The position numbers and the translations under genes were made by a program. A DNA stretch of 15,920 bases from Pontibacterium sp964228735 (GTDB lineage Bacteria; Pseudomonadota; Gammaproteobacteria; Pseudomonadales; Balneatricaceae), in the NCBI RefSeq assembly GCF_964228735.1, contig NZ_CAXRBQ010000033.1, forward strand, positions 1-15,920, in the 5' to 3' direction. Positions 1 to 7,052 of this stretch are shown here, in pieces (within the stretch, counting starts at the first letter, position 1; each line of letters starts with the position of its first letter). The notes beneath the pieces were generated by a model. The model was given only the letters and a program-made list of their open reading frames with translations. It was not told the origin of the DNA and searched no databases.

Positions 1-122
1 AGCACTTCGGATGCTTCAGCAAAAGTCGATTTAATTACCGGATTGGCTTCAGCCAGCTCTGCCAGCATACCAACCGCCTGGGAACCCTGTCCGGGAAAAA
101 CAAAAGCTAGAGACTGAGACAT
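1..122 (-). CDS. fabD: Malonyl-CoA:ACP transacylase, N-terminal fragment (truncated by window edge)
   Basis: FabD moves the malonyl group from malonyl-CoA to acyl carrier protein, supplying extender units for fatty-acid synthesis in the cytoplasm. Only the first 40 codons are inside the window. They begin MSQSLAFVFPGQGSQ, and the GQGSQ motif at residues 11-15 is the classic N-terminal signature of the family; the catalytic GHSLG serine lies outside. The ATG (complement 120-122) has a good AGAGGA ribosome binding site just upstream. It lies 98 bases downstream of plsX on the same strand, with no fabH between them, as in Pseudomonas and unlike E. coli. The gap has no clear terminator, so read-through from the yceD-rpmF-plsX transcript is likely. 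A weak extra promoter there cannot be excluded. Confidence 0.93.
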   Translation of the reverse strand, partial: MSQSLAFVFPGQGSQAVGMLAELAEANPVIKSTFAEASEV

Positions 123-220
123 GGTTTCCTCTTTAACTCCAATAAATTAACCTGATGTGAAGGTCGAATCTGCCGTAGTGTACAGTATTCACAAACAAAT
201 AAAACAGCCGCACTGGAGGA

Positions 221-1237
221 TCAGGTTAGCTGATTCTCAACGTGACACCTAATGCGACTTGGCAGATCCATCTCAATTTCGGCAACCGCCTGATCCAGCG
301 CATATCCAAAGCATTTTTTATTCGCACCACCGTGGCTTTTTACTACGATGCCCTGCAGTCCCAGCAAGCTGGCACCATTACGGCGCGATGGATCCATCTG
401 CCGATTCAGCTCAGCAAGCACGGGACCTGCCAGCAACCCTAAAAATCGACGGTAGATACCTTTACGAAAACTTGCGCGCACTTTGTGACGAATCAGGTTT
501 GCCAACCCTTCACTGCCCTTCAGGGCAATATTCCCCACAAAACCATCACACACGACCACATCGGCACGACCTCGAAAAATATCATCGCCTTCGATATAGC
601 CAATGTAATTTAGTTCCCCGTGCTCAGAGATCAATCTGGATGCGAGCTTTACCTGCTCGTTTCCTTTTATCTCTTCCTGCCCCACATTCAGCAATCCCAC
701 AGTTGGCGCTTCGATCTGATCAACCGCCTGGGTCATTACAGAACCCATAATCGCGAACTGCAGCAGATGCTCAGCGGCACAATCAACATTGGCACCGAGA
801 TCAAGCATATAGGAATGACCTGATAGCGTAGGCACCGCAGAAATGATAGCGGGACGATCAATACCTGGCAGCGTTTTGAGTACAAAACGCCCCAACACCA
901 TCAGCGCACCGGTATTGCCTGCACTGACACACGCATCAGCCTGCTCTTCCGACACCTGCTTAAGCGCCAGATGCATAGACGAGCCTTTGCCATGACGCAG
1001 CGCCATAGACGGCTTTACATCCATGCCGATCACTTCTTCGGTGTGAATGACATCTAATCGGTTAGCGACTTCGGGTTTGATCTTGCGAATATGGGAATGG
1101 ATTTCGTCCTGATGACCAAAAAGCTGGATCGTCAGGCGAGGATGACGGCTAAGCGCCTGTATGCTGGAGGGAACAGTAACGCGGGGACCGAAGTCCCCGC
1201 CCATCGCATCAACTGCGATGGTGTAATAGCGTGACAA
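221..1237 (-). CDS. plsX: Phosphate acyltransferase PlsX
   Basis: PlsX converts acyl-ACP and phosphate to acyl-phosphate, the acyl donor used by PlsY for glycerol-3-phosphate acylation, and so links fatty-acid and phospholipid synthesis at the inner face of the membrane. The 338-residue product has the family N-terminus (IAVDAMGGDFGP, residues 7-18) and the conserved inner segments SAGNTGALM and GFVGNIALK; E. coli PlsX is slightly longer. The start is a TTG codon at complement 1235-1237. It is chosen because it places the AVDAMGGDFG motif at the usual distance from the N-terminus and no nearby ATG does. The TTG is only 2 bases after the rpmF stop, with a weak purine stretch upstream, so translation is probably coupled to rpmF. 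The order rpmF-plsX-fabD is conserved in gammaproteobacteria. Confidence 0.95.
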   Translation of the reverse strand: MSRYYTIAVDAMGGDFGPRVTVPSSIQALSRHPRLTIQLFGHQDEIHSHIRKIKPEVANRLDVIHTEEVIGMDVKPSMALRHGKGSSMHLALKQVSEEQADACVSAGNTGALMVLGRFVLKTLPGIDRPAIISAVPTLSGHSYMLDLGANVDCAAEHLLQFAIMGSVMTQAVDQIEAPTVGLLNVGQEEIKGNEQVKLASRLISEHGELNYIGYIEGDDIFRGRADVVVCDGFVGNIALKGSEGLANLIRHKVRASFRKGIYRRFLGLLAGPVLAELNRQMDPSRRNGASLLGLQGIVVKSHGGANKKCFGYALDQAVAEIEMDLPSRIRCHVENQLT

Positions 1238-1239
1238 GC

Positions 1240-1422
1240 TTATTCGTCGCCCTGCTTGTTTACTACCTGCTGACCACGGTAAAAACCGTCTGCTGATACG
1301 TGGTGACGACGGTGAGTTTCACCAGTAGTTGCGTCAACAGACAGAGTTGGTCCGCTCAGTGCATCGTGGGAACGACGCATACCGCGCATAGAACGGGACT
1401 TTTTGCTCTTCTGAACTGCCAT
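1240..1422 (-). CDS. rpmF: 50S ribosomal protein L32
   Basis: This 60-residue basic protein is large-subunit protein L32. It starts MAVQKSKKSRS, followed by the arginine-rich RGMRRSHDAL segment and the HRRHHVSADGFYRG block typical of the family. There are no cysteines, so it is the zinc-free (C-minus) form. The ATG is at complement 1420-1422. A strong AGGAG ribosome binding site (complement 1433-1437) overlaps the TAG stop of yceD, and the two genes are 13 bases apart. It sits in the conserved yceD-rpmF-plsX order, which ties ribosome production to membrane lipid synthesis. plsX follows 2 bases after its stop. Confidence 0.97.
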   Translation of the reverse strand: MAVQKSKKSRSMRGMRRSHDALSGPTLSVDATTGETHRRHHVSADGFYRGQQVVNKQGDE

Positions 1423-1435
1423 GATTCAATAGCTC

Positions 1436-1963
1436 CTAGTTCGGCTTCTTACTGTTATTGGCCTTTAATTCGGCCAATACGCTAAATGGATTCGGTTTAT
1501 CGGTGCTTTGCGTCGTCTCTTCTTCACCAAATGAAGTCTGCACGCTGCAATCATCATGATAAGCAAACGGAGGCAAGCTGAGAATCAGCTCCTCTTCTAT
1601 CATGCTGGCCAACTCTACCTCTTCTTCTTCCAGAAGAAGTGGGTCATAGACCCGTGGTAACTGCTTAACCTGATCTTCGTTTAAAGTAACGGCAAGGTTA
1701 ACAGTGGCCTCTGCGGCAACTTCGACCGGTTCGAGACAACGCTGGCACGTCATATAGACATTGCCTTCTGCACTGCCCTGTATAGTGCGGAACCGCTGTT
1801 CGTCTACGTCAAAATCCAGACTTACCTTCAACTCCCCCTCATCACTGCAGAGAAGAGTTTGTAACCTAGGCAGGTCTTTCGGCGTAATCAAACCTTCGAT
1901 TCGCACGCCCCGCTCAGCAAGCTTACGCGGGTCAACTTTTTTTGGTAATGGTCGGTACGACAT
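1436..1963 (-). CDS. yceD: YceD family protein (DUF177), 23S rRNA accumulation factor
   Basis: The 175-residue product matches YceD/DUF177. The N-terminus LPKKVDPRKLAERG aligns with the LPLTLDPVRTAQKR region of E. coli YceD as I remember it. There is a CxxC pair in TCQRC (Cys73, Cys76), an acidic middle (LLEEEEVELASMIEEELILSLP) and the conserved NPFSVLAELK near the C-terminus (residues 158-167). The family is reported to be needed for normal 23S rRNA levels in E. coli and plants; the biochemical role is unsettled. It is the first gene of the yceD-rpmF-plsX-fabD operon. The ATG at complement 1961-1963 fits the family start, but it has no Shine-Dalgarno sequence and lies only about 10 bases from a near-consensus -10 element, so the message may be nearly leaderless. 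Confidence 0.93.
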   Translation of the reverse strand: MSYRPLPKKVDPRKLAERGVRIEGLITPKDLPRLQTLLCSDEGELKVSLDFDVDEQRFRTIQGSAEGNVYMTCQRCLEPVEVAAEATVNLAVTLNEDQVKQLPRVYDPLLLEEEEVELASMIEEELILSLPPFAYHDDCSVQTSFGEEETTQSTDKPNPFSVLAELKANNSKKPN

Positions 1964-1972
1964 AAGCGCGCA

Positions 1973-2001
1973 ATTCTAGGGGCGAAAAGCCCGTCTGTCA
2001 A
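1973..2001 (-). promoter_or_regulatory. Strong sigma70 promoter of the yceD-rpmF-plsX(-fabD) operon
   Basis: On the minus strand there is a perfect -35 TTGACA (complement 1996-2001), a 17-base spacer and a -10 TAGAAT (complement 1973-1978, 5 of 6 consensus). The bases after the -10 are TGCGCGC, a GC-rich discriminator of the kind found at growth-rate-controlled, ppGpp-repressed promoters; that regulation is inferred. The expected transcription start is about position 1966, leaving only a few bases before the yceD ATG at 1963. The spacer contains GGGC-TTTTC-GCCC, a small inverted repeat. Confidence 0.75.
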
Positions 2002-2086
2002 AGCCTTAAGTGCTTTAAATGTAGGATAAAACGGTTAATATTCTAATCCGCTTACACTTTGTTATCTTAAAGGCCCACATCCATCC

Positions 2087-2665
2087 ATGCCGACCCTTGT
2101 TTTAGCATCCAGCTCCCCGTTCAGACGCCAAATCCTTGATAAGTTGAATTTGGATTATGAATGCCATTCGCCAAATATCGACGAAAGCCCTCTCAATAAC
2201 GAACAAGCGAATCAACTTGTTGAGCGCTTGGCAATTGCTAAAGCACAGGCAGTGGCAGAAACATATCCGGACGCACTGATTATCGGATCGGATCAGGTTG
2301 CCGTCATTAACGGAAATATTGTTGGCAAACCTCACACGCACGAAAAAGCGGTACAGCAACTTAAATCAGCTTCGGGCAATGCCGTAACATTTTATACCGG
2401 CCTGGCACTTCACAACAGCATAACCGGAAACACCCAGAGCGAAGTGGTGCCTTTCTCGGTTCACTTTCGTGAACTCAACGACACAATGATTGAGAACTAC
2501 CTGCAGGCAGAGCAGCCTTACAACTGTGCTGGCAGCTTTAAGTCGGAAGGCATGGGTATCGCCCTGTTCGAGAAACTTGAAGGTGATGACCCCAACACCC
2601 TAATTGGCATGCCCCTGATCCGCCTGATTAGAATGCTGGAGAATGAGAACTTCCCGGTTCTTTAA
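2087..2665 (+). CDS. yceF: Maf family nucleotide pyrophosphatase, YceF type (7-methyl-GTP)
   Basis: Maf/YceF proteins hydrolyse non-canonical nucleoside triphosphates to the monophosphate and pyrophosphate; the E. coli YceF branch prefers 7-methyl-GTP. The 192-residue product shows the family signature in order: LASSSPFRR (residues 6-14), DESP (32-35), the catalytic IIGSDQV (66-71, Asp69), GKP (80-82), TFYTGLALHNS, and CAGSFKSEGMGIALFE (147-162). The NCAGSFKSEG form matches YceF rather than the YhdE/Maf dTTP branch. The ATG at 2087 gives a normal-length protein; an AAAGG about 13 bases upstream is a distant ribosome binding site. It is divergent from yceD (123-base gap) and convergent with the ABM-fold gene (26-base gap). 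Confidence 0.94.
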   Translation: MPTLVLASSSPFRRQILDKLNLDYECHSPNIDESPLNNEQANQLVERLAIAKAQAVAETYPDALIIGSDQVAVINGNIVGKPHTHEKAVQQLKSASGNAVTFYTGLALHNSITGNTQSEVVPFSVHFRELNDTMIENYLQAEQPYNCAGSFKSEGMGIALFEKLEGDDPNTLIGMPLIRLIRMLENENFPVL

Positions 2666-2691
2666 TTCTGTTGCTGCTTACCAAACAGCGC

Positions 2692-3279
2692 CTACCGAAT
2701 GTCGCGCTTCTCTTTTGGGAATAACCAAAACGCAAACCAACGACTGAAGCGCGGCATCAATACATAACTCATCAACACCATCACCACCGCAGTTACCAAT
2801 ATCGAGCGCGGCACCAGCGGCAGCTGCGCAAGCAGATCGCCAAACAACCAGAAAATCAGCGTAACCATCGGACACAGCGCCAGCCAGCTTACAAATGTCA
2901 TTTTATATTTTGGTGGCGGCTGTACCGGGTTCTGTCCGGGCATCGAGAACCAGGTGACCAGTCCGGATGTCACTTCAATCTGGCTGGGTGCTTCCAACAA
3001 ACACTCAATCCCTTTCAGCCATTCCGCACGCTCTGGTGAATCCTGCCAGTTCTGCAGATCCTCCTGAGAGCGAAATTTAAAGATGATTCGGTATTCAGGG
3101 TCAGCGTCAGTCGATGGACGAAACATGTTCGTGCCCATATAGCCGGGGAAAGGTGCCGCTGCTTCGGTCATCTTGCTACTAAGATGCTCAAAAGCATCTT
3201 CACACCCCTTTTTCACCCGACGGGAAATCACCACCGTTACCGGAGATGCGGTTGAAACACCCTGTTCTCTGCTCGTCAT
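2692..3279 (-). CDS. ABM-superfamily protein with two C-terminal membrane segments
   Basis: The 195-residue product combines a soluble N-terminal antibiotic-biosynthesis-monooxygenase-like (ferredoxin-like, dimeric alpha/beta barrel) domain at about residues 13-105 with two membrane segments at about 127-149 and 158-176. A PPPKYKM linker joins the domain to the first membrane helix and a short basic tail (PKEKRDIR) ends the protein. This architecture is typical of the COG3224-type group. Despite the superfamily name, no substrate is known for this membrane form, and no role in antibiotic synthesis should be assumed. The ATG at complement 3277-3279 has TAGGTAA 8 bases upstream. A candidate -10 TATACT lies at complement 3329-3334 with a poor -35. 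It is a lone gene between sppA (after sppA's terminator) and maf, breaking an order that is continuous in Pseudomonas. Confidence 0.8.
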   Translation of the reverse strand: MTSREQGVSTASPVTVVISRRVKKGCEDAFEHLSSKMTEAAAPFPGYMGTNMFRPSTDADPEYRIIFKFRSQEDLQNWQDSPERAEWLKGIECLLEAPSQIEVTSGLVTWFSMPGQNPVQPPPKYKMTFVSWLALCPMVTLIFWLFGDLLAQLPLVPRSILVTAVVMVLMSYVLMPRFSRWFAFWLFPKEKRDIR

Positions 3280-3432
3280 TTGCGTTACCTATACAACTGA
3301 ATTCTCGATCGCGTAGATTCAACAAGACAGTATAAAGATCGCAATTTCAGGATAAATAAGCAGATCTGAGACTTAAATACCCGAATATGGGACGATACCT
3401 CCAACGTCTGACACTACCAAGCACTCGAAAAC

Positions 3433-3461
3433 AAAAAAAGGAGAGCGAAGGCTCTCCTTTT
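3433..3461 (-). terminator. Rho-independent terminator after sppA
   Basis: GGAGAGC (3440-3446) and GCTCTCC (3451-3457) form a 7-bp perfect stem with a GAAG loop, extended by four A-T pairs. On the minus strand the stem is followed by seven T residues (complement 3433-3439). It starts 25 bases after the sppA stop, so it ends the HAD-sppA transcript. With four T residues on the plus side it could act weakly in the other direction, but no plus-strand gene needs it. Confidence 0.9.
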
Positions 3462-3486
3462 AGAAGTTGGTATAACGATGTCGATA

Positions 3487-4509
3487 TCACTTCAGCTGCA
3501 GAGTATTTCCATTCAACCCCATCTCAGTCGCAATCGTTTTGGCAAACGTAACACTGAAGCGATCAAGTACCTTCTGCCAAACATCCGGCTGTGAGGTGTA
3601 GTCTACAATCTCTTCAACACCGACCAGTTCACGGGCTACATAGCTGGTGCTTCCCAAGCCATCCAACAGACCCAGTTCCAGTGCCTGTTCACCCGACCAA
3701 ACGAGACCAGTAAAGAGCTGCTCATCATCTTTCAGGCGATCACCGCGTCCTTTCTTAACCTGTTCAATAAACTGGCGATGCGTGGTGTCCAGTACCTGCT
3801 GCCACAACCGCGTTTCGTTGTCGTTCTGAGGGCTAAATGGATCAAGCAGCGCTTTATGTTCGCCTGCAGTGTACAGACGACGCTCCACACCCACTTTCTC
3901 CATCAGATCAACAAAACCAAAACCACCCGCGACAACACCAATTGAGCCCACAAGGCTCGCCTTGTCCGCGTAAATCTCGTCAGCAGCGGCTGCAATGTAA
4001 TACGCGCCCGATGCGCCTATATCCACAATAACGGCATAAGCCTTCTTCTCAGGGTATAAAGCGCGCAGCCGCTTCACTTCATCGTAGATATAACCTGACT
4101 GAACAGGGCTACCACCCGGGCTGTTGATGCGCAAAACAACTGCTTTGGAATTTTCGGCTTCAAACGCCTCGCGCATTGCCCCCACAATCTTGTCGGCACT
4201 GGCTTCTTCGCTGGAAGAGATCGGTCCCTGGATGTTAATGACCGCGGTGTGCTCCTCAACAGCTGGCTCACTCTCCGAGGAGAAGCCACCAAAAATACCA
4301 ACGCCCAACAGTGCAAACAGGTACAGGAACGTCAGCGACTTGAACAAAATCCCCCAACGACGGGAACGTCGCTGTTCAACATATAATCCATCAACCAGTC
4401 GCTCCAGCAGGCGCCACTCCTTGCCCTCCTGTTTTGTGCGCACATTATCCAGCGCTTCGGCAGCCGGATGATCCGCTTTATTTCGTTCGTCCCAGTGATT
4501 GTCTGACAT
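3487..4509 (-). CDS. sppA: Signal peptide peptidase-like S49 serine protease, SppA
   Basis: A membrane-anchored S49 peptidase that degrades cleaved signal peptides in or near the inner membrane. The 340-residue product is the short, single-domain form. It has a cytoplasmic hydrophilic N-terminus with a basic RRSRRW patch (48-52), one membrane anchor at about residues 53-75, then the periplasmic protease domain. The catalytic serine is in DIGASGAYY (Ser167) and the general-base lysine in AGEHK (Lys219). Their 52-residue spacing equals that of the Ser147/Lys199 pair of Bacillus SppA. The RINSPGGS motif (128-134) is also present. The ATG (complement 4507-4509) is 2 bases after the HAD stop, with its GGAGGAA ribosome binding site inside the HAD 3' end, so the pair is translationally linked. 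A terminator follows. Confidence 0.93.
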   Translation of the reverse strand: MSDNHWDERNKADHPAAEALDNVRTKQEGKEWRLLERLVDGLYVEQRRSRRWGILFKSLTFLYLFALLGVGIFGGFSSESEPAVEEHTAVINIQGPISSSEEASADKIVGAMREAFEAENSKAVVLRINSPGGSPVQSGYIYDEVKRLRALYPEKKAYAVIVDIGASGAYYIAAAADEIYADKASLVGSIGVVAGGFGFVDLMEKVGVERRLYTAGEHKALLDPFSPQNDNETRLWQQVLDTTHRQFIEQVKKGRGDRLKDDEQLFTGLVWSGEQALELGLLDGLGSTSYVARELVGVEEIVDYTSQPDVWQKVLDRFSVTFAKTIATEMGLNGNTLQLK

Positions 4510-4511
4510 AA

Positions 4512-5180
4512 TTAGACGGTTTCCTCCAATGTGTATCTGCTTTCAATCCAAGCTTCCAGTTCCGGGAAGTTGTGTACCACCAGAACTGGATCATACTTCA
4601 TCAGGCGATCCAGATGATGTGCACCGTAGCTGACGGCGATCACATCCATACCGGCGCGACGCCCCATCTCCAGGTCATACTCGGTGTCGCCGATCATCAG
4701 CGCTTCCGAGGCCTTTACCCCGGTCTCAGCCAGAATCTCCTCAAGCATATGAGGATCTGGCTTGGATGTAGTTTCGTCGGCACAGCGAGATGTTTCAAAT
4801 ACGTAAGCGAGACCTGTCTCAGCAAACACTCGATCCAGGCCTTTACGACTTTTCCCCGTCGCAACCGCCATCCGGATACCTTTATTGTGCATACGGTCCA
4901 AACTGTGCTGCGCACCTGGGAACAGATGCGTCGGTGTATCATCCGCACCGAGATAGTAATGACCATAGCGTTCACGCATCGCCTGTATCTCTTCGTCAGT
5001 TACCATCGGAATAAGTTCACGAATCGCTTCCGGCAGACCCAAGCCAATGATGTTACGAACGGCTTCATCGGTCAGTTCACCCAGATCCAAGTCGCGAGCG
5101 GCGGCCTGCATACTGGATACGATACGTGCTGCAGAATCGATAACGGTTCCATCCCAATCGAAAATCAGTAACTTGTACAA
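4512..5180 (-). CDS. HAD-superfamily phosphatase (Gph-like), TTG start
   Basis: A cytoplasmic HAD hydrolase of the phosphoglycolate-phosphatase-like group; the substrate cannot be told from sequence. All four motifs are visible in the 222-residue product: motif I FDWDGT (Asp8, Asp10), motif II ATGKS (Thr108), motif III SKPDP (Lys140) and motif IV GDTEYD (Asp165, Asp169). The cap domain lies between motifs I and II. The reading frame extends upstream to 5315, but the start is placed at TTG (complement 5178-5180). That codon has a perfect AGGAG 7 bases upstream and gives MYKLLIFDWDGT, the normal N-terminus; the ATG 24 bases further up has no ribosome binding site. In Pseudomonas the orthologue sits between rluC and sppA. 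Here sppA follows but rluC is missing upstream. Confidence 0.9.
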   Translation of the reverse strand: MYKLLIFDWDGTVIDSAARIVSSMQAAARDLDLGELTDEAVRNIIGLGLPEAIRELIPMVTDEEIQAMRERYGHYYLGADDTPTHLFPGAQHSLDRMHNKGIRMAVATGKSRKGLDRVFAETGLAYVFETSRCADETTSKPDPHMLEEILAETGVKASEALMIGDTEYDLEMGRRAGMDVIAVSYGAHHLDRLMKYDPVLVVHNFPELEAWIESRYTLEETV

Positions 5181-5187
5181 AGTGCTA

Positions 5188-5192
5188 CTCCT
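5188..5192 (-). promoter_or_regulatory. Ribosome binding site deciding the HAD gene start
   Basis: AGGAG on the minus strand, 7 bases before the TTG at complement 5178-5180. It supports TTG as the start and makes the longer frame (up to 5315) unlikely to be translated. Confidence 0.8.
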
Positions 5193-5250
5193 AAGTTTAA
5201 GCATAACGGAGAGATTTGGCTGGTTTCTGTTAAAGCCAACCCAAGGGCGC

Positions 5251-5256
5251 ATTATG
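5251..5256 (-). promoter_or_regulatory. Candidate -10 element upstream of the HAD-sppA pair
   Basis: CATAAT (5 of 6 consensus) on the minus strand, about 70 bases before the HAD TTG. The -35 region 17 bases upstream (TTCTTC) is poor, so an activator or another start would be needed. It is offered because the 176-base gap to the upstream dehydrogenase gene, and the absent rluC, mean the pair probably needs its own promoter. Confidence 0.3.
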
Positions 5257-5283
5257 CCTGTAAAGATATGACAGAAGAACCAG

Positions 5284-5319
5284 TGGCGTGCGGGACAAGT
5301 ACACGTGAAAAGCACGCCA
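5284..5319. repeat. 8-bp perfect inverted repeat between SDR and HAD genes
   Basis: TGGCGTGC (5284-5291) and GCACGCCA (5312-5319) are perfect complements separated by 20 bases. Neither strand has a T-run after it, so it is not a standard intrinsic terminator. It lies 38 bases downstream of the dehydrogenase stop. It may be an RNA hairpin, an operator, or leftover sequence at the block junction. Confidence 0.55.
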
Positions 5320-5356
5320 TACCAGAGCGGCCTGGCCTGGCATGATAAGCGAGAGA

Positions 5357-6103
5357 TCAGTTTTCCTGAATCACCGGACGGATCAGCAGCTCACTCACAT
5401 CCACATACGGCGGCTGGGTGATCGCATAGAGAATACCGTTGGCGATATCTTCCGGCTTCAGAATTGGGCTGTCTTCGGCGTACATATTATCTTTTACAGC
5501 ACTGCGAATTTTCTCATGCGCAATGCTGTCCGGCAGTTCCGTATCCACCGAGCCCGGTTGAATATCGGTCACACGCACACCAAAGCGGATCGCTTCTTTA
5601 CGCAGGGTATCAGAGATCGCGCGTACCGCATGTTTGGTACCGCCGTATACCCCTGCGCTCTGATAGGTCAGTCGCGCTGCAACGGAGCTGATATTAACAA
5701 TATGACCGTCTTTGCGCTCAGCCATACCCGGATACACAGCGTTGATCGCGTACAACACACCTTTGATGTTCACGTCGATCATGCGATCCCACTCATCCAC
5801 GCGACCGGACAGAATCGGGCTGATTGGCATGGTGCCAGCGTTATTGATCAGGATATCGATACCACCCTTCTCGGCCAGCCGCTGACCCAGCGTTTCCATC
5901 CCTGCACGATCGGATACATCAACTACTGCGATCTCACAGCTACCACCGCCGTGACGGATCTCTTCAGACAGCGCTTCCAGCTTTTCCTGACGACGCGCAG
6001 ACAGCACAACGTGCGCACCCTCACCTGCCAGCAGGCGCGCAGTCGCGGCACCGATGCCACTGCTTGCACCGGTAATCCAAACCTTTTTATCTTTTAATTT
6101 CAT
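5357..6103 (-). CDS. Short-chain dehydrogenase/reductase, YdfG-like (NADP-dependent)
   Basis: A classical SDR oxidoreductase of 248 residues, acting on an unknown alcohol/carbonyl substrate. It has the TGASSGIG nucleotide loop (11-18), NNAG (87-90), and the catalytic tetrad Asn112, Ser140 (NISS), Tyr153 and Lys157 (YGGTK). Arginines after strand 2 (SARRQEKLEAL, residues 35-45) point to NADP(H). The C-terminus DVSELLIRP is typical of the YdfG/COG4221 group, which oxidises 3-hydroxy acids and related compounds. The ATG (complement 6101-6103) has AAGG 8 bases upstream. It sits downstream of a strong terminator that ends the paaN-hydratase transcript, so it is probably expressed separately. Whether it serves phenylacetate breakdown, for instance by reducing a reactive semialdehyde, is only a guess from position. 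Confidence 0.9.
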   Translation of the reverse strand: MKLKDKKVWITGASSGIGAATARLLAGEGAHVVLSARRQEKLEALSEEIRHGGGSCEIAVVDVSDRAGMETLGQRLAEKGGIDILINNAGTMPISPILSGRVDEWDRMIDVNIKGVLYAINAVYPGMAERKDGHIVNISSVAARLTYQSAGVYGGTKHAVRAISDTLRKEAIRFGVRVTDIQPGSVDTELPDSIAHEKIRSAVKDNMYAEDSPILKPEDIANGILYAITQPPYVDVSELLIRPVIQEN

Positions 6104-6176
6104 AATGTTGCCTTACATTTCTCATGCAGCGCGATACCTAACAAACGCACCATGCACTGCCCGATCCAGTCCTTAG

Positions 6177-6218
6177 AAAACAAAAACGCCGCCATATACC
6201 TTCCAGCATATGACGGCG
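6177..6218 (-). terminator. Rho-independent terminator after the paaN-hydratase operon
   Basis: On the minus strand an 11-bp stem (complement 6208-6218 with 6187-6197) encloses a 10-base loop and is followed by five T residues, a G and four more Ts. One pair is G-U in the minus-strand RNA but A-C in the plus-strand RNA, which fixes the direction. It begins 20 bases after the hydratase stop. Confidence 0.9.
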
Positions 6219-6237
6219 ATAGCATAACGAAAAACGT

Positions 6238-7023
6238 TTATCGGTGTTTAAATTCCGGCTTACGTTTCTCGGCAAATGCCGCCATACCCTCTTTACAATC
6301 TTCGAATGCAAAAGTCGCTTCAAAGGCGCGGCGCTCAAAACGCAGGCCGTCACGCAGGTTGGCATCCACCGCCATATTTACGGACTCTTTGATGTACGCA
6401 ACAGCAGGACGGGAGTTGGACGCAATCTTGCGTGCGGTTTTGAATGCCGCTTCCGCCAGCTCTTCTGCAGGGACGATACGCGCCACCAGGCCGGAGCGTT
6501 CTGCTTCTTCTGCATCCATCATACGGCCGCTCAGACACATCTCCATCGCCTTAGCTTTGCCCACCGCCTTGGTCAGGCGCTGAGTACCGCCCGCACCCGG
6601 CATAGTGCCGATACCGATCTCCGGCTGACCGAATTTCGCACTATCGGCAGCGATGATGAAATCACACGCCATTACCATCTCGCAGCCACCACCCAGGGCA
6701 AAACCTGCTACCGCGGCAATAACCGGCTTACGCGCTTCATCAATCGCACGCCAGCAATCACGCTGGATGTATGGAAAATCTTTCTGGTACAGATCGATAA
6801 AGGTCTGATCCTTCATCTCTTTGATATCTGCACCGGCTGCAAACACCTGGTCACCACCGGTGATTACGATACAGCCTACAGCTTCGTCCGCTTCCAGCGC
6901 GTCAACCGCCTCACCTACTTCACGGGTCAGGGTCACATTCAGTGCATTCATCGCCTTCGGGCGGTTCAGGGTAATGGTGCCGACCCCGTCTTTGATATCA
7001 ACCAGAATACATTCGTAGCTCAT
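6238..7023 (-). CDS. Enoyl-CoA hydratase (crotonase family), third crotonase of the paa locus
   Basis: A 261-residue crotonase expected to add water across the 2,3 double bond of an enoyl-CoA. Both catalytic glutamates of true hydratases are present: Glu115 in GGGCEM and Glu135 in FGQPEIGIG. The oxyanion-hole motif FAAGADIKEM (61-70) and PGAGGTQRL (142-150) are also intact. The frame runs upstream to 7107, but the ATG at complement 7021-7023 is chosen because AAGGA lies 7 bases before it and it starts the protein at MSYECILVDIKDGVGTITLN, the normal family N-terminus. It follows paaN by 84 bases, with a GC-rich hairpin in between, and ends at a strong terminator. It resembles PaaF of the same locus, so it may be a second 2,3-dehydroadipyl-CoA hydratase or serve general beta-oxidation. 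Confidence 0.92.
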   Translation of the reverse strand: MSYECILVDIKDGVGTITLNRPKAMNALNVTLTREVGEAVDALEADEAVGCIVITGGDQVFAAGADIKEMKDQTFIDLYQKDFPYIQRDCWRAIDEARKPVIAAVAGFALGGGCEMVMACDFIIAADSAKFGQPEIGIGTMPGAGGTQRLTKAVGKAKAMEMCLSGRMMDAEEAERSGLVARIVPAEELAEAAFKTARKIASNSRPAVAYIKESVNMAVDANLRDGLRFERRAFEATFAFEDCKEGMAAFAEKRKPEFKHR

Positions 7024-7052
7024 GGTTTGATCCTTTATCTTTTTCTTATAAA

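Noticed and set aside
2666..2691. Terminator between the convergent maf and ABM-fold genes
   Set aside because: Only a 5-bp CTGTT/AACAG pairing is possible and there is no T-run on either strand.
5342..6097. 251-codon plus-strand open frame opposite the SDR gene
   Set aside because: It mirrors a well-supported SDR gene with intact motifs. Its translation is rich in His, Arg and Thr without family features, typical of an antisense shadow.
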